A stretch of 64,000 nt of DNA from Lawsonibacter celer (lineage in GTDB: Bacteria; Bacillota; Clostridia; Oscillospirales; Oscillospiraceae), in the NCBI RefSeq assembly GCF_014281125.1, contig NZ_JACOEA010000004.1, positions 1 through 64,000 on the forward strand, written 5' to 3'. Both the position numbers and the translations under genes were made by a program. The notes below the pieces were generated by a model. It searched no databases. It saw nothing but the letters and a program-made list of their open reading frames with translations, and was not told the DNA's origin. Below, piece after piece: positions 25,129 to 33,848 of the stretch (positions within the stretch are counted from its first letter, which is position 1; each line of letters begins with the position of its first letter).

Positions 25129-26652
25129 TCAACGCTTGCTGATCATGTCAAATAGCTCGGCACAGTCATTCTGCATCTTCTTATAGATTTCAAAGCCCCT
25201 GTCGTAGATCTCCTTGTTGGCGGGGTTGGGCTCATAACGGGCGACAACCTCAATCATGCTGTCGCAGGCGGCCTCAATGCTGTCGAAGATCCCGACGGCG
25301 TGGCCGGCCAGGATGGCGGCGCCGAGGCAGGCGGCCTCCTTGGAGTTGGTTACGCAGATGGTCTTTTGCAGAATGTCGGCCTTGATCTGGTTCCAGGCAG
25401 GGCTCTTGGAGCCGCCGCCGAACGCGCGGACTTCGTCCACTTCGATGCCCATGTCAGACAGGGCCTCCATGTTCCGGCGCACCAGATAGCCCAGAGACTC
25501 CATGACGGCGCGGATAAAGTGACCCTTCCCGTGGACCAGAGTAATACCCATAAACACGCCGGTGGCATTGGGATTCACGTCGGGGGCCAGGGAACCGCTC
25601 AGGTGGGGCAGGAAGATCAGCCCGTCGGCACCCGGCGGGGTCTGCTCGGCCTGCTTGGTCATCAGGTCGTAGGCGTCCACGCCGGTCATTTCCGCGGTGG
25701 TCATCTCATACTTGCAGAACTTGTCACGGAACCAGCGCAGGCAGATGCCGCCGGAAGTGAACGTGTGCATCATGTAGGTGTCCCTGATGGGGTAGTAGTG
25801 GACGGGCATCTGGCGGTTGGGGTCATAGCAGATATCCCGGGTGGGCACGCAGACGGCCAGAGTGGAGCCGATGCTCTCGGAGAACATGCCGGGGTGGCAG
25901 GCGCCCACGCCCACGGCGCCGATGGCATTGTCCATCGCGCCGGTACAGACCTTGGCGTGGGGGTTGATGCCCAGCTTTTTGGCCATATCGGGCAGGACGT
26001 TCCCAACCACCTCGCCGGGCTCCATGATCTCGGGGAAGTTCTCCTCGGTCATGCCCAGTTCATCGAGCATGGGCTGCCAGTACTTCTTGGTGGTGATGTC
26101 CCAGTACAGGGTGGAGCACAGCATGGCGCAGTCAGACACATAGCGGCCGGTGAGCTGGAAGATGATAAAGTCCTCGATCAGCAGAATCTTCCTGGTCTTG
26201 GAAAAGACCTCGGGCTCGTTCTGCTTGACCCAGAGGGCTTTTGCGACGGGCCAATTGGCGGCGAAGCTGATCTGGCCGGTGTGCTGATAGCATACCTCGT
26301 CGCCGTACTTGGCGGTGAGGTATTCGGCCTGCTCTACCGCGCGGTTGTCCATCCAGCTGATGGAGTTGCGCAGGGGCACGCCGTACTCGTCCACGAAGAA
26401 CATGGTCTCGCTCTGCAGAGAGAAGCTGATTGCGGCCAGATCCATCAGGTCGACGCCCTGTTCAGCCAGCTTGCCGAACCCCTTGACGATGGCGTCCATA
26501 TAGACGGCGGGGTCGGACTCGACGAAATAGGGCTTGGGGGTGATCAGCTGATATTCCAGAGTAGCGTTGCCCTGCATCTTGCCGGTGGTATCAAAGACAG
26601 CGATCTTCAGGGCGGTGGTGCCCAGATCGATACCTGCTAATAATTTGCCCAT
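25129..26652 (-). CDS. FGGY-family carbohydrate kinase (xylulokinase/gluconokinase-like)
   Basis: This 507-residue kinase has the N-terminal phosphate loop LAGIDLGTTALKIAVFD (residues 4-20), AISFSLQSETMFFVDEYG near 75, GAMDNAIGAVGVGACHPG near 240 and a C-terminal AFGGGSKSPAWNQIKADIL near 400, the FGGY signature region. It phosphorylates a sugar, polyol or sugar acid with ATP. Substrate choice in this family is not readable from sequence. A GGAGG site precedes the ATG. It is downstream of the propeller-like gene (15-nt gap) and eutH, probably in one operon with the structured leader. Confidence 0.93.
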   Translation of the reverse strand: MGKLLAGIDLGTTALKIAVFDTTGKMQGNATLEYQLITPKPYFVESDPAVYMDAIVKGFGKLAEQGVDLMDLAAISFSLQSETMFFVDEYGVPLRNSISWMDNRAVEQAEYLTAKYGDEVCYQHTGQISFAANWPVAKALWVKQNEPEVFSKTRKILLIEDFIIFQLTGRYVSDCAMLCSTLYWDITTKKYWQPMLDELGMTEENFPEIMEPGEVVGNVLPDMAKKLGINPHAKVCTGAMDNAIGAVGVGACHPGMFSESIGSTLAVCVPTRDICYDPNRQMPVHYYPIRDTYMMHTFTSGGICLRWFRDKFCKYEMTTAEMTGVDAYDLMTKQAEQTPPGADGLIFLPHLSGSLAPDVNPNATGVFMGITLVHGKGHFIRAVMESLGYLVRRNMEALSDMGIEVDEVRAFGGGSKSPAWNQIKADILQKTICVTNSKEAACLGAAILAGHAVGIFDSIEAACDSMIEVVARYEPNPANKEIYDRGFEIYKKMQNDCAELFDMISKR

Positions 26653-26667
26653 AATAAACCTCCGTAA

Positions 26668-27672
26668 TTATGATGGAACGGATGGAGTATAGACCATACT
26701 CCACTTTACATTCTCCAACGGGGTGGACCAGACAGAACCATCGGGCTGTGTGACGAAAGCGGCTGTCTCGGACAGATCAAGCGCCGCGCTGGCCTCAAAG
26801 GTCATATCACCCAGGCGGGTCAGTTCTGTGCCATCCGGCTGGCATAGCCAAACGGAGCCATCCTCCTTCAAAAGCGCCAGCATTGTGGGGCCGGATATGA
26901 ACGACTGGATGTCTTCGGCCAGGACGGAGTCGTCCTGTTCCAAATAGGGACGTTTTTTCAGCGTCCCATCCAGAAGATAGAGAATTCCCTCGCTGTCCAG
27001 CGCCAGACCGGAGAGCGCTTTCGGAAGTGTATGCTCCAAAGAATTTTGTGTAACCACATGATACCAGCGATAGTTTCCATTGCTTTCAAGCGTCAGGAGA
27101 TTGCCGCCATAAGCCCAGAAATCCAGAACATCGGCGCCGAAAAGCTGCTTTTCATAGGAGCCGACCAGACTGCACCGGTAAAGGCGCGTGCTCCCCCTGT
27201 ATTCCTGCAGGGAATAAATGTAATCGCCCATGACCTCGAATTTCCGGCAGCTTTTGACCGCAGTGTGCGGCTTGCCGTCTCCGCCGATCTGGAGTCGGTA
27301 GACCGTTTCGCCGTCATAGAGGTACAGGTATCCCACAGACTCCGCCATGCGCACAATGGGCCTGCTGCTCTTCTCGGCGATATCGCCGGCCTCGACCTTG
27401 ATATCAGAGGAGAGCTCACGTGCCACGACCTGGCTGCCCGTGTTGATCAGGACAATTCCGTCCCGCTCCAGCGCATGCGCGGAAGAGGGGATATACTTCA
27501 GCCCATAAGTCAGGTTTGCATCCAGGTCCGACGGCCTTTTCTCCGTCCTGCCCAGAAGGCCGAAATCCAGCAGGCGTCCGCCCGTCAGCGAGTAAACGCC
27601 GAAAGCGACGGCCAGTACCACCAACAAAAGAAGTAAATAACTCCGTTTCGACGGCGTTGGAGACTGCTTCAT
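26668..27672 (-). CDS. Membrane-anchored propeller-like protein (DUF5050-like)
   Basis: This 334-residue protein has a single N-terminal membrane segment (about residues 11-30) and then an extracellular region of repeated beta-strand units with the pattern LYLYDG-x-x-VYRLQIGGDG and ILYLLDGTLKKRPYL. It looks like a DUF5050-type beta-propeller, but the family call is tentative. No catalytic motif is seen. It lies between the EutH-like permease (115-nt gap) and the kinase (15-nt gap), an unusual place for such a protein. It may be a surface sensor or simply a resident of the operon. Confidence 0.6.
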   Translation of the reverse strand: MKQSPTPSKRSYLLLLLVVLAVAFGVYSLTGGRLLDFGLLGRTEKRPSDLDANLTYGLKYIPSSAHALERDGIVLINTGSQVVARELSSDIKVEAGDIAEKSSRPIVRMAESVGYLYLYDGETVYRLQIGGDGKPHTAVKSCRKFEVMGDYIYSLQEYRGSTRLYRCSLVGSYEKQLFGADVLDFWAYGGNLLTLESNGNYRWYHVVTQNSLEHTLPKALSGLALDSEGILYLLDGTLKKRPYLEQDDSVLAEDIQSFISGPTMLALLKEDGSVWLCQPDGTELTRLGDMTFEASAALDLSETAAFVTQPDGSVWSTPLENVKWSMVYTPSVPS

Positions 27673-27787
27673 ACAGTAGGCACCTTCTTTATCGTGGAAT
27701 GGGTCATACCTGCCGGGGCGGAGGCTATCCTGGGCAACATGGACACGGCAGCCATGGGGTAAAGCAAGGAAACGGGGGATCAGAGGG

Positions 27788-28882
27788 TTAGTCGGCCAGC
27801 TGCTTGGCGTTCATTTTACACACGATGCAGGCCGCGCCGATTGCCAGGATACCGCCGACCAGCTTGGCGATCACCATAGGAGCGATCAGGTCGGGCTCGA
27901 CGCCGGCGCAGAAGCCCAGGTGATCGCCCAGAGCGAATGCCGCGCAGGCAGAGAAAGCCACATTGATAACCTTTCCCTTGTTGTCCATATCCTTCATCAG
28001 GTTATAGGCGGGGATACAGTTGGCGCAGCAGGCGATGAGGCCGGCGATAGAGACGTCGTTGACGCCGATCAGGCCGCCCAGCTTGCCCAGAGGCTTGCTC
28101 AAGACCTTGGTCAGGACCTTGACCAGAGGATAGGCGCCGGCCAGCATGATGGCGATGGAGCCGCAGGTGATCCACACATCGGACAGAGGCAGCAGTTCAA
28201 TTACATGGATGGGGGTTAATTCCTGAATAATAGCCAGTGCGAGGAAGAAGGTAAGGTAAGCAACCATGAGCTTGGAGAATACGTCAAAGCCCTTAATCAT
28301 TCCATTCGGAATCAGCGCCAGACCAATGGCAATCAGCACCGCGAAAACGATGACAGGGATAATGTTGATGATGACCATGCCGGGATTGAAGCCCGCTACA
28401 AGGCCGCCCACGATACAGGCAAAGGGGATGCATACAATGCCGGAAAGAGCCCCCAGTGCGAGGAACTTCTTATCCTTGGGATGGATGATGCCGAGACAGA
28501 TCGGAATGCTGAACGCAATTGTGGGCCCCATCATGGAGGCGAGAATGATGGCGGAGTAGTTTGCGATATCAGGATCATTGGGCTGAATGGCATGGGCCAG
28601 TGTATAAGCGCCGGTGTCAATGGAGAGGATCAGTGATCCCGCCATGCAGGGGTCGGCGCCGACCATTTTGAACAGAGCGCCTACCGAAGGAGTGAGCACC
28701 TGGCCGATGAGCTGTGCGGTGACCATGATACCGGCCATGCCAAGAGCCAGTCCGCCGAGGGCGTTAAAGCCCTCTTCAAACTGGGTGCCTAAGCCGAGCT
28801 TGCTGCCAAACATGCGGTCGACAGCGGCAATTGCCATGAAAATGACCATGATGTACACGATGACTTGACTGATGACTGCCAT
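27788..28882 (-). CDS. eutH: EutH-family permease
   Basis: This 364-residue membrane protein has about 10-11 helices and matches EutH, the ethanolamine permease family: VIYIMVIFMAIAAVDRMFG near the start, LALGMAGIMVTAQLIGQVLTP near 45, LILSIDTGAYTLAHA near 85 and a conserved C-terminal ACAAFALGDHLGFCAGVEP near 315. No other ethanolamine genes (eutBC, microcompartment shells) are in the window, so the substrate may be another small amino alcohol or polyol. I start at the ATG at 28882, because the upstream GTG is part of the AGGAGGTG ribosome-binding site. A long structured leader precedes it. Confidence 0.88.
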   Translation of the reverse strand: MAVISQVIVYIMVIFMAIAAVDRMFGSKLGLGTQFEEGFNALGGLALGMAGIMVTAQLIGQVLTPSVGALFKMVGADPCMAGSLILSIDTGAYTLAHAIQPNDPDIANYSAIILASMMGPTIAFSIPICLGIIHPKDKKFLALGALSGIVCIPFACIVGGLVAGFNPGMVIINIIPVIVFAVLIAIGLALIPNGMIKGFDVFSKLMVAYLTFFLALAIIQELTPIHVIELLPLSDVWITCGSIAIMLAGAYPLVKVLTKVLSKPLGKLGGLIGVNDVSIAGLIACCANCIPAYNLMKDMDNKGKVINVAFSACAAFALGDHLGFCAGVEPDLIAPMVIAKLVGGILAIGAACIVCKMNAKQLAD

Positions 28883-28916
28883 TGGAAAATGCACCTCCTA
28901 ATTACTCCTTTATCCC

Positions 28917-29060
28917 CTTGATGCTCCAGAAGTACACGGGCCAAGAAGCGGTGCTAAGACCTCGCCCAGGCCGATCCCGCCTATTAGACCGGCACGACCG
29001 AAAATTCTGATCTCTGGGCAACCGTCCCAACCGCTCTGGCCCAGCCTTCTGGCCATCAAG
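28917..29060 (-). ncRNA. Structured 5' leader of eutH (candidate riboswitch-like element)
   Basis: Nested helices span 144 nt: 28917-28923 with 29054-29060, 28926-28932 with 29046-29052, 28938-28943 with 29037-29042, 28947-28952 with 29030-29035 and 28964-28969 with 29014-29019. Each is a perfect 6-7-bp pairing separated by small internal loops, leaving a terminal domain of about 45 nt. A minus-strand promoter lies just upstream, and the eutH ribosome-binding site follows about 15 nt after the last helix. I recognise no cobalamin, T-box, TPP or ANTAR signature. Confidence 0.55.
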
Positions 29061-29071
29061 CTACTATAAAA

Positions 29072-29100
29072 ATTATTGCATAATCCGTAAGGTCTTTCAA
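29072..29100 (-). promoter_or_regulatory. Sigma-A promoter of eutH
   Basis: On the minus strand TTGAAA (29100-29095), 17 nt, AATAAT (29077-29072). Transcription would start at about the first base of the structured leader. Two CGTTTTGA direct repeats (29106-29113, 29135-29142) and an ATCGCTC/GAGCGAT dyad sit just upstream and could be operator sites. Confidence 0.6.
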
Positions 29101-29384
29101 TCGCTCGTTTTGATGATATTTCCTTGATTTATATCGTTTTGAGCGATGTCAGGCATAACTCGCTGAAACATTGGTGTAATCGTACAAAATATCCATATTT
29201 ATTGGGAAGAAAGTTTGGAAGCACAAAGAAAAAATCGCAATAAAACAGTGCAATTTACATATCTCAATTGCGAGATGGCTGAAATGATTTATACGAATTG
29301 CATTGAAAACGACAATTAAGAAGCAAAAATTCTGTTTTTGGCTCGCTTGGATGTGGAGCGGCTTGCTGCTGGACAGCGGGACAT

Positions 29385-29413
29385 TTGACATGGTTCATAA
29401 GACATTTTATACT
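29385..29413 (+). promoter_or_regulatory. Strong sigma-A promoter of the GlpA-like operon
   Basis: TTGACA (29385-29390), 17 nt, TATACT (29408-29413), 57 nt before the first start codon. The AT-rich stretch 29100-29384 holds no gene that I can see. Confidence 0.85.
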
Positions 29414-29469
29414 CTTTCCATCAAAGCAACAGGAAACAGGGCAAAGCAAGACTAAAGGAGGTTTTACTC

Positions 29470-30960
29470 ATGTGGGATGCAATTGTCATCGGGGCCGGAA
29501 TTAGTGGCTGTTCCACAGCGCGGGAGCTGTCCCGCTACCAGCTGAAGACTTTGGTGCTGGAAAAAGGACATGACGTAAGCGCGGGCACGACCCGGGGCAA
29601 CTCCGCCACGGTCCATGCGGGCTACGACCCTGATCCGGGCAGCTACAAGGCAATCTATAATGTGCGGGGCAGCCGGATGTACCCCGATCTGTGCGCGGAG
29701 CTTCAGGTCCCATATGTCAAAAACGGGATGATCGTTTTCGCGGTCAACGAGGCACAGATGGAAGAGGTTCGCCGCCTGAAGGAGAAGGGCGACAGCAACC
29801 ATGTGGAGACCAAGGTGTGCACACGGGAGGACCTGCTGGAGATCGAGCCGGATATGGGAGAAGGCGTCATTGGAGGCCTGTGGATCCCGGACAGCGGCAT
29901 GGTCTGCCCCTACAACCTGGCTATCGCCCTGGCTGAAAACGCGGCCCGCAACGGTGTGGAGTTCAGACTGTCCACAGAGGCGCAGTCCATCGAGAAGATC
30001 CAGGGCGGCTGGCTGGTCAGGACCAGCGGCGGGGACTTTGAGACCAGGTATATCTTCAACTGCGCCGGTACTTATGCGGATAAGTTCAATAATATGGTCT
30101 CCAAGGATGTGTTCCATATCATTCCCCGGGAGGGCCAGCACCTGATCGTGGACCGGGACCTTGCGAAATATACCAAGACTACCATCTGCCAGACGCCCGA
30201 ACCGCTGCCAACCGGCGGCCATACCAAGGGCATGGGCCTGATGCCGTCTGTAGACGGCACCATCATTCTCGGATGCAACGCAGACGATGTGGATGACCCC
30301 GATTTCTCGGATAACACCCGGGAGGGCCTGGATAAGATTGTAAACTACTTTGAGAAGAACTGGAAGCATTTTCCCATCAGCAGGCATGTGCCCCAGTTCC
30401 CCCGCGACGCGGTCATCACCGCGTACGGCGGAAGCCGGGCCCATCCGGACCGGGACGACTTTATCCTGGGCGAACCGGAGGATGCGCCTTGCTTCATCAA
30501 CCTGGCCGGCATTGAGTCCCCCGGCGTGACCGCCGCCCCCGCGATCGCGGAGGATATGGTGAAGATCCTGGTGGAGCGGGAGGGCACTCCCCTCAAGGCG
30601 GATTACAAGCCGGGGCGGGAGATCAAGGCCCCGTTCCGCACCATGACTATGGAGGAGCGCCAGAAGGCCATCGAGGAGGACCCGGACTACGCCAAGATCG
30701 TGTGCCGCTGTGAGCAGGTAACCGAGGCTGAGATCCGGGACGCCATCCGCCGCCCTGTGGGCGCGCGCAGCGTCAGCGCCGTCAAAATGCGCACCCGCGC
30801 CGGAATGGGCCGGTGTCAGGGCGGCTTCTGCAGCCCACGGGTGCTGCAGATCCTGTGTGAGGAGCTTGGAAAGGAGCCGTTGGAGATCACCCAGTCCGGT
30901 GGTCACTCCAACATTCTGGTTGATCATGCGTGCCAGCCGAAGGAGGGGAATGAGCAGTGA
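29470..30960 (+). CDS. GlpA-like FAD-dependent dehydrogenase with BFD-type [2Fe-2S] domain
   Basis: This 496-residue protein has an FAD-binding GAGISGCSTARELSRY (residues 8-23), the DAO/glycerol-3-phosphate dehydrogenase body with RGNSATVHAGYDPDPGS near 40, and a C-terminal BFD-like cluster domain. That domain is CRCEQVTEAEIRDAI near 415 with MGRCQGGFCSPRVLQ near 450, giving four cysteines. The layout matches clostridial anaerobic glycerol-3-phosphate or 2-hydroxyacid dehydrogenase subunits, which oxidise a 2-hydroxy compound and pass electrons on. It starts the three-gene unit with GTGA overlap to the next gene. The substrate could be glycerol 3-phosphate or a related polyol phosphate. Confidence 0.88.
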   Translation: MWDAIVIGAGISGCSTARELSRYQLKTLVLEKGHDVSAGTTRGNSATVHAGYDPDPGSYKAIYNVRGSRMYPDLCAELQVPYVKNGMIVFAVNEAQMEEVRRLKEKGDSNHVETKVCTREDLLEIEPDMGEGVIGGLWIPDSGMVCPYNLAIALAENAARNGVEFRLSTEAQSIEKIQGGWLVRTSGGDFETRYIFNCAGTYADKFNNMVSKDVFHIIPREGQHLIVDRDLAKYTKTTICQTPEPLPTGGHTKGMGLMPSVDGTIILGCNADDVDDPDFSDNTREGLDKIVNYFEKNWKHFPISRHVPQFPRDAVITAYGGSRAHPDRDDFILGEPEDAPCFINLAGIESPGVTAAPAIAEDMVKILVEREGTPLKADYKPGREIKAPFRTMTMEERQKAIEEDPDYAKIVCRCEQVTEAEIRDAIRRPVGARSVSAVKMRTRAGMGRCQGGFCSPRVLQILCEELGKEPLEITQSGGHSNILVDHACQPKEGNEQ

Positions 30961-32204
30961 GAACAGTCGATCTGGTAATCATCGGCGGCGGCTCTGCCGG
31001 ACTGTCCGCCGCCGTTGGGGCCCGTAAGCAGGGCGTAGAGGATATTCTGGTTTTGGAGCGGAGCCCCTATCTGGGGGGTATTCTCCGGCAGTGCATTCAT
31101 AACGGCTTTGGCGTCCACAAGTATAAAGAGGACCTGACCGGCGTCGAGTTTGCCAAGCGTATCGCAGACGAGGCGAGGGCTCTGAATATTACCTGCATGT
31201 GCGAGACCTTCGCCCTGAGCATCTCACCGGAGAAGGTTGTCACCGCCATGAACCCCTCCTCCGGACTGTTCACCATCCAGGCCAGGGCGATTATCCTGGC
31301 CATGGGCTGCCGTGAGCGGTCCAGGGGTGCGCTGATGATCCCCGGCTCCCGCTGCGCCGGCGTCATCACGGCCGGAACGGCCCAGCGATATCTGAATCTG
31401 GAGGGCTACCTTCCCGGCAAGCGGATCGTCATTCTCGGCTCCGGCGACATCGGCCTGATTATGGCCCGTCAGTTTACCGTGGAGGGGGCCAAGGTCGAGC
31501 GCGTGGTTGAGATTATGCCCTACTCCAGCGGCCTGGCCCGCAATATCTCCCAGTGTATCGAGGATTTCGACATCCCCATCAGCTACAGCAGCACGGTGAC
31601 CCAGATCAAGGGCCACGGCAGAGTGAGCTCTGTCGTGGTGTCTAAGGTGGATGAAAAGCGCCGTCCGATCCCGGGGACGGAGTTCGAGATCCCCTGTGAT
31701 ACCCTGCTGATCTCCGCCGGCCTGATCCCGGAGAATGAGCTGAGCAAGTCCGCCGGCATCGAGCTCTCCCCCGTGACAAAGGGCGCGGTGGTGGACGACT
31801 ACCTGATGACCTCGCTGCCCGGTGTGTTCTCCTGCGGAAACGTGCTTCACGTCCACGACTTGGTGGACCACGTCAGCGCGGAGGGAACTCAGGCCGGCGC
31901 CAATGCGGCCCGGTATCTGCGGGGTGAGGTGGAGACCAGCGAGACCGTCCCGGTGGAGAGCGGCTTCGGCGTCAACGGCGCGGTGCCCCAGAAGGTGCGT
32001 CGTGCAGGGACGGGCAAGGTTGACTTTATGTTCCGGCCGAGAGATAAGTTTCCTGCCTGCCGCATTTGTGTGGATGTAGACGGCGTTTGTGCCGCGACGT
32101 ATCACAGACCGGTTTTGACCCCGGGTGAGATGTGCTCGTTCTCGGTTGACCGCAGCGTCCTGGCAAAGGCAAAAGAGAAGATCGCGGTACGGGTGGAGGT
32201 GTAA
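30957..32204 (+). CDS. GlpB-like NAD(P)/FAD-dependent oxidoreductase
   Basis: This 415-residue protein has two nucleotide-binding folds: LVIIGGGSAGLSAAVGARKQG (residues 4-24) and IVILGSGDIGLIMARQ near 157. SPYLGGILRQCIHNGFG (near 36) is typical of this subunit. It would accept electrons from the GlpA-like partner, probably together with the DUF1667 protein. It begins at a GTG overlapping the upstream stop, so translation is coupled. The same trio occurs beside glycerol kinase in many Clostridia; here the nearest kinase is the FGGY kinase at 25129. Confidence 0.87.
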   Translation: MRTVDLVIIGGGSAGLSAAVGARKQGVEDILVLERSPYLGGILRQCIHNGFGVHKYKEDLTGVEFAKRIADEARALNITCMCETFALSISPEKVVTAMNPSSGLFTIQARAIILAMGCRERSRGALMIPGSRCAGVITAGTAQRYLNLEGYLPGKRIVILGSGDIGLIMARQFTVEGAKVERVVEIMPYSSGLARNISQCIEDFDIPISYSSTVTQIKGHGRVSSVVVSKVDEKRRPIPGTEFEIPCDTLLISAGLIPENELSKSAGIELSPVTKGAVVDDYLMTSLPGVFSCGNVLHVHDLVDHVSAEGTQAGANAARYLRGEVETSETVPVESGFGVNGAVPQKVRRAGTGKVDFMFRPRDKFPACRICVDVDGVCAATYHRPVLTPGEMCSFSVDRSVLAKAKEKIAVRVEV

Positions 32205-32210
32205 TCGGAT

Positions 32211-32564
32211 ATGGAAAAGCAGTTGGTCTGTATTAATTGCCCCATGGGCTGCCGGCTTATCGTGTCCATGGAGGGAGACAAGGTATGCTCCGTAGCTGGA
32301 AACGTCTGCAAGCGCGGCGAGGAGTACGCGCGCCAGGAGGCGGTGGAACCTCTGCGGGTGCTCACCTCTCTGATGAGAATAGAGGGGCGCGAAAAGCCTT
32401 TCAGCGTGAAAACCTCCGCACCCATCCCCAAGCGGCTGATGTTTGATTGTGTAAACGAGATCTTTGCCCACCGGGCCGTCGCCCCCATCCATGTGGGGGA
32501 CGTCATTCTCGCCAATGTGTGCGGGACCGGCTGTGATGTGATCTCCACCCAGGAAGTACTTTAA
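32211..32564 (+). CDS. DUF1667 iron-sulfur-type protein
   Basis: This 117-residue protein has a Cys-rich N-terminus: LVCINCPMGCRL at residues 4-15 and GNVCKRGEEYAR near 31, a CxxCxxxC...C arrangement suited to one iron-sulfur cluster. CGTGCDVI comes near the end. DUF1667 proteins are the usual third gene of GlpA-GlpB-like operons and are thought to act as the electron-transfer subunit. It follows GlpB-like by 6 nt and is followed by a terminator. Confidence 0.9.
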   Translation: MEKQLVCINCPMGCRLIVSMEGDKVCSVAGNVCKRGEEYARQEAVEPLRVLTSLMRIEGREKPFSVKTSAPIPKRLMFDCVNEIFAHRAVAPIHVGDVILANVCGTGCDVISTQEVL

Positions 32565-32643
32565 GCGCGCTTGCTGTTTCTTCTGATTCAACCAAGTTCC
32601 CCATAAGCGCGGCATATAAAAGACGCGCCCTGCCGGTGTGCCG

Positions 32644-32683
32644 AAAACCCCCAGTCTGTACCTGAGTGCAGACTGGGGGTTTT
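32644..32683 (+). terminator. Rho-independent terminator
   Basis: A perfect 15-bp stem (32644-32658 with 32669-32683) starts AAAA and ends TTTT, so it works in both directions between the DUF1667 and repressor genes. Confidence 0.88.
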
Positions 32684-32776
32684 ACCACAGCAAGAGAAAA
32701 CTGAGTAAAAAGAGTTCGCCGCTGATTCAATTCACGGCGCTTTGATGTGGGGGCAGAACTCTGGAGGGGGCGGCAC

Positions 32777-33427
32777 TTAGTACTCCGTCCGGCTTTCCAC
32801 AATGCGGCCCAATATCCTAATGGTGTGCTCCTTGAGATTGTAGAACTGCACCTGGTTTTCAGGATTAGTGGATTGCGGGGTCAGGATCACAATTCCCTTT
32901 TCCAGGCGGTACCGCTTTATGGTGGCGGATTCATCCACAAGCACCACCGCGATGGCCCCGTCCTCCACAATATCCTGCTTTTTTACGATTACAATGTCGC
33001 CGTCGTTGATGCCGGCGGCGTTCATGCTGTCGCCGCGCACACGCAGGCCAAAATACTCCGCGCCATGGTTGCGATCGGTCCAGAGATAGCCCTCGATATT
33101 TTCCTCTGCGTAGATGGGCAGGCCGGCCGCGATCTGACCCAGCAGGGGGATTTTATGCGTCGGGTTGATCGGAAAGGCCCCGGGGAGCGGCGGCGCCTCC
33201 GGGCTTTCCCGCTCCATAGGGACGTGATACCCCATCAGCCAGGCTTCGTTTACATCCAGTGCTTTCGCGATCAGCGCAATGCGGTCCGGCCTTGGAGTAA
33301 AGGAACCGCTGCAATATTGGCTCACAGCGCTTTTGGGAATACCTGTGGCCTTACATAAATCCTTTTGCCGCATGCCGCGGACGGTGAGGCCCTGGCGGAT
33401 CCTCTGGGCGCAGCTCATCTTTTCCAT
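32777..33427 (-). CDS. Phage-type XRE/S24 (CI/LexA-like) self-cleaving repressor
   Basis: This 216-residue protein has an N-terminal helix-turn-helix (residues 8-65, MRQKDLCKATGIPKSAVSQYCSG) and a C-terminal S24 peptidase domain. The predicted cleavage Ala-Gly lies in LLGQIAAGLP near 92. The nucleophile Ser is in VRGDSMNAAGI near 130 and the general base Lys in ATIKRY near 168. This catalytic set suggests RecA-stimulated self-cleavage during DNA damage. Its own promoter and a divergent promoter toward a lysin are both studded with an identical 12-bp repeat. Confidence 0.9.
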   Translation of the reverse strand: MEKMSCAQRIRQGLTVRGMRQKDLCKATGIPKSAVSQYCSGSFTPRPDRIALIAKALDVNEAWLMGYHVPMERESPEAPPLPGAFPINPTHKIPLLGQIAAGLPIYAEENIEGYLWTDRNHGAEYFGLRVRGDSMNAAGINDGDIVIVKKQDIVEDGAIAVVLVDESATIKRYRLEKGIVILTPQSTNPENQVQFYNLKEHTIRILGRIVESRTEY

Positions 33428-33457
33428 TTTGGCGTTGCCCCCCTTTCTGTTAATAGG

Positions 33458-33486
33458 ACTATACCATGTAAGTTTAGAAAAATCAA
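33458..33486 (-). promoter_or_regulatory. Promoter of the S24 repressor
   Basis: On the minus strand TTGATT (33486-33481), 17 nt, TATAGT (33463-33458). The first direct repeat (33472-33483) overlaps the -35 and spacer, consistent with autoregulation. Confidence 0.65.
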
Positions 33487-33662
33487 GAACAGGAAAGAAA
33501 AAGTTTAGAAAAATTGAAAAATGGAATTGACATGCTTCTGTATCTGTGCTATCCTCTAGTTTAGAAAAATAAAACCAAAGCAGCTTTTATAACACAGACA
33601 ATTGCCCATCTTACAATTTTACAAAGATAGGTTTTGTTTTTAGATAAAAAGTTTAGAAAAAT
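33472..33662. repeat. Four identical 12-bp direct repeats (GTTTAGAAAAAT)
   Basis: Exact copies lie at 33472-33483, 33503-33514, 33559-33570 and 33651-33662, all in the same orientation. They sit in the gap between the S24 repressor and the lysin unit and surround both divergent promoters. They are the likely operators of the repressor. Confidence 0.8.
33527..33555 (+). promoter_or_regulatory. Promoter of the lysin unit
   Basis: TTGACA (33527-33532), 17 nt, TATCCT (33550-33555). Repeats 2 and 3 lie 12 nt upstream of the -35 and 3 nt downstream of the -10, so a bound repressor would block it. It leaves a long (about 285-nt) leader before the first ORF. Confidence 0.7.
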
Positions 33663-33848
33663 AGATCTAATGGTAGGAAGAGATTTTGGGTGTGGGGTGG
33701 CCGCTCTCCCCTTTGCAGAATCCAGTATAGCAGGAGAACGGCACGATAAAACGGACGATTGTGTGTTCCACAGACGAGTCAGCTGAGCTTTGGGCACGGG
33801 TTGACGGGCCTGAGCGGTAATAAAACATGTTTCAAAGAGGTGAAAGGA

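Noticed and set aside
28917..29060. Cobalamin riboswitch before eutH
   Set aside because: No B12-box (GCCACTG-type) core or typical length; the structure is real but the class is not this one.
29464..32615. Long minus-strand open frames over the GlpA-like and GlpB-like genes
   Set aside because: They are antisense shadows; the plus strand shows clear FAD and Fe-S motifs and a consensus promoter.
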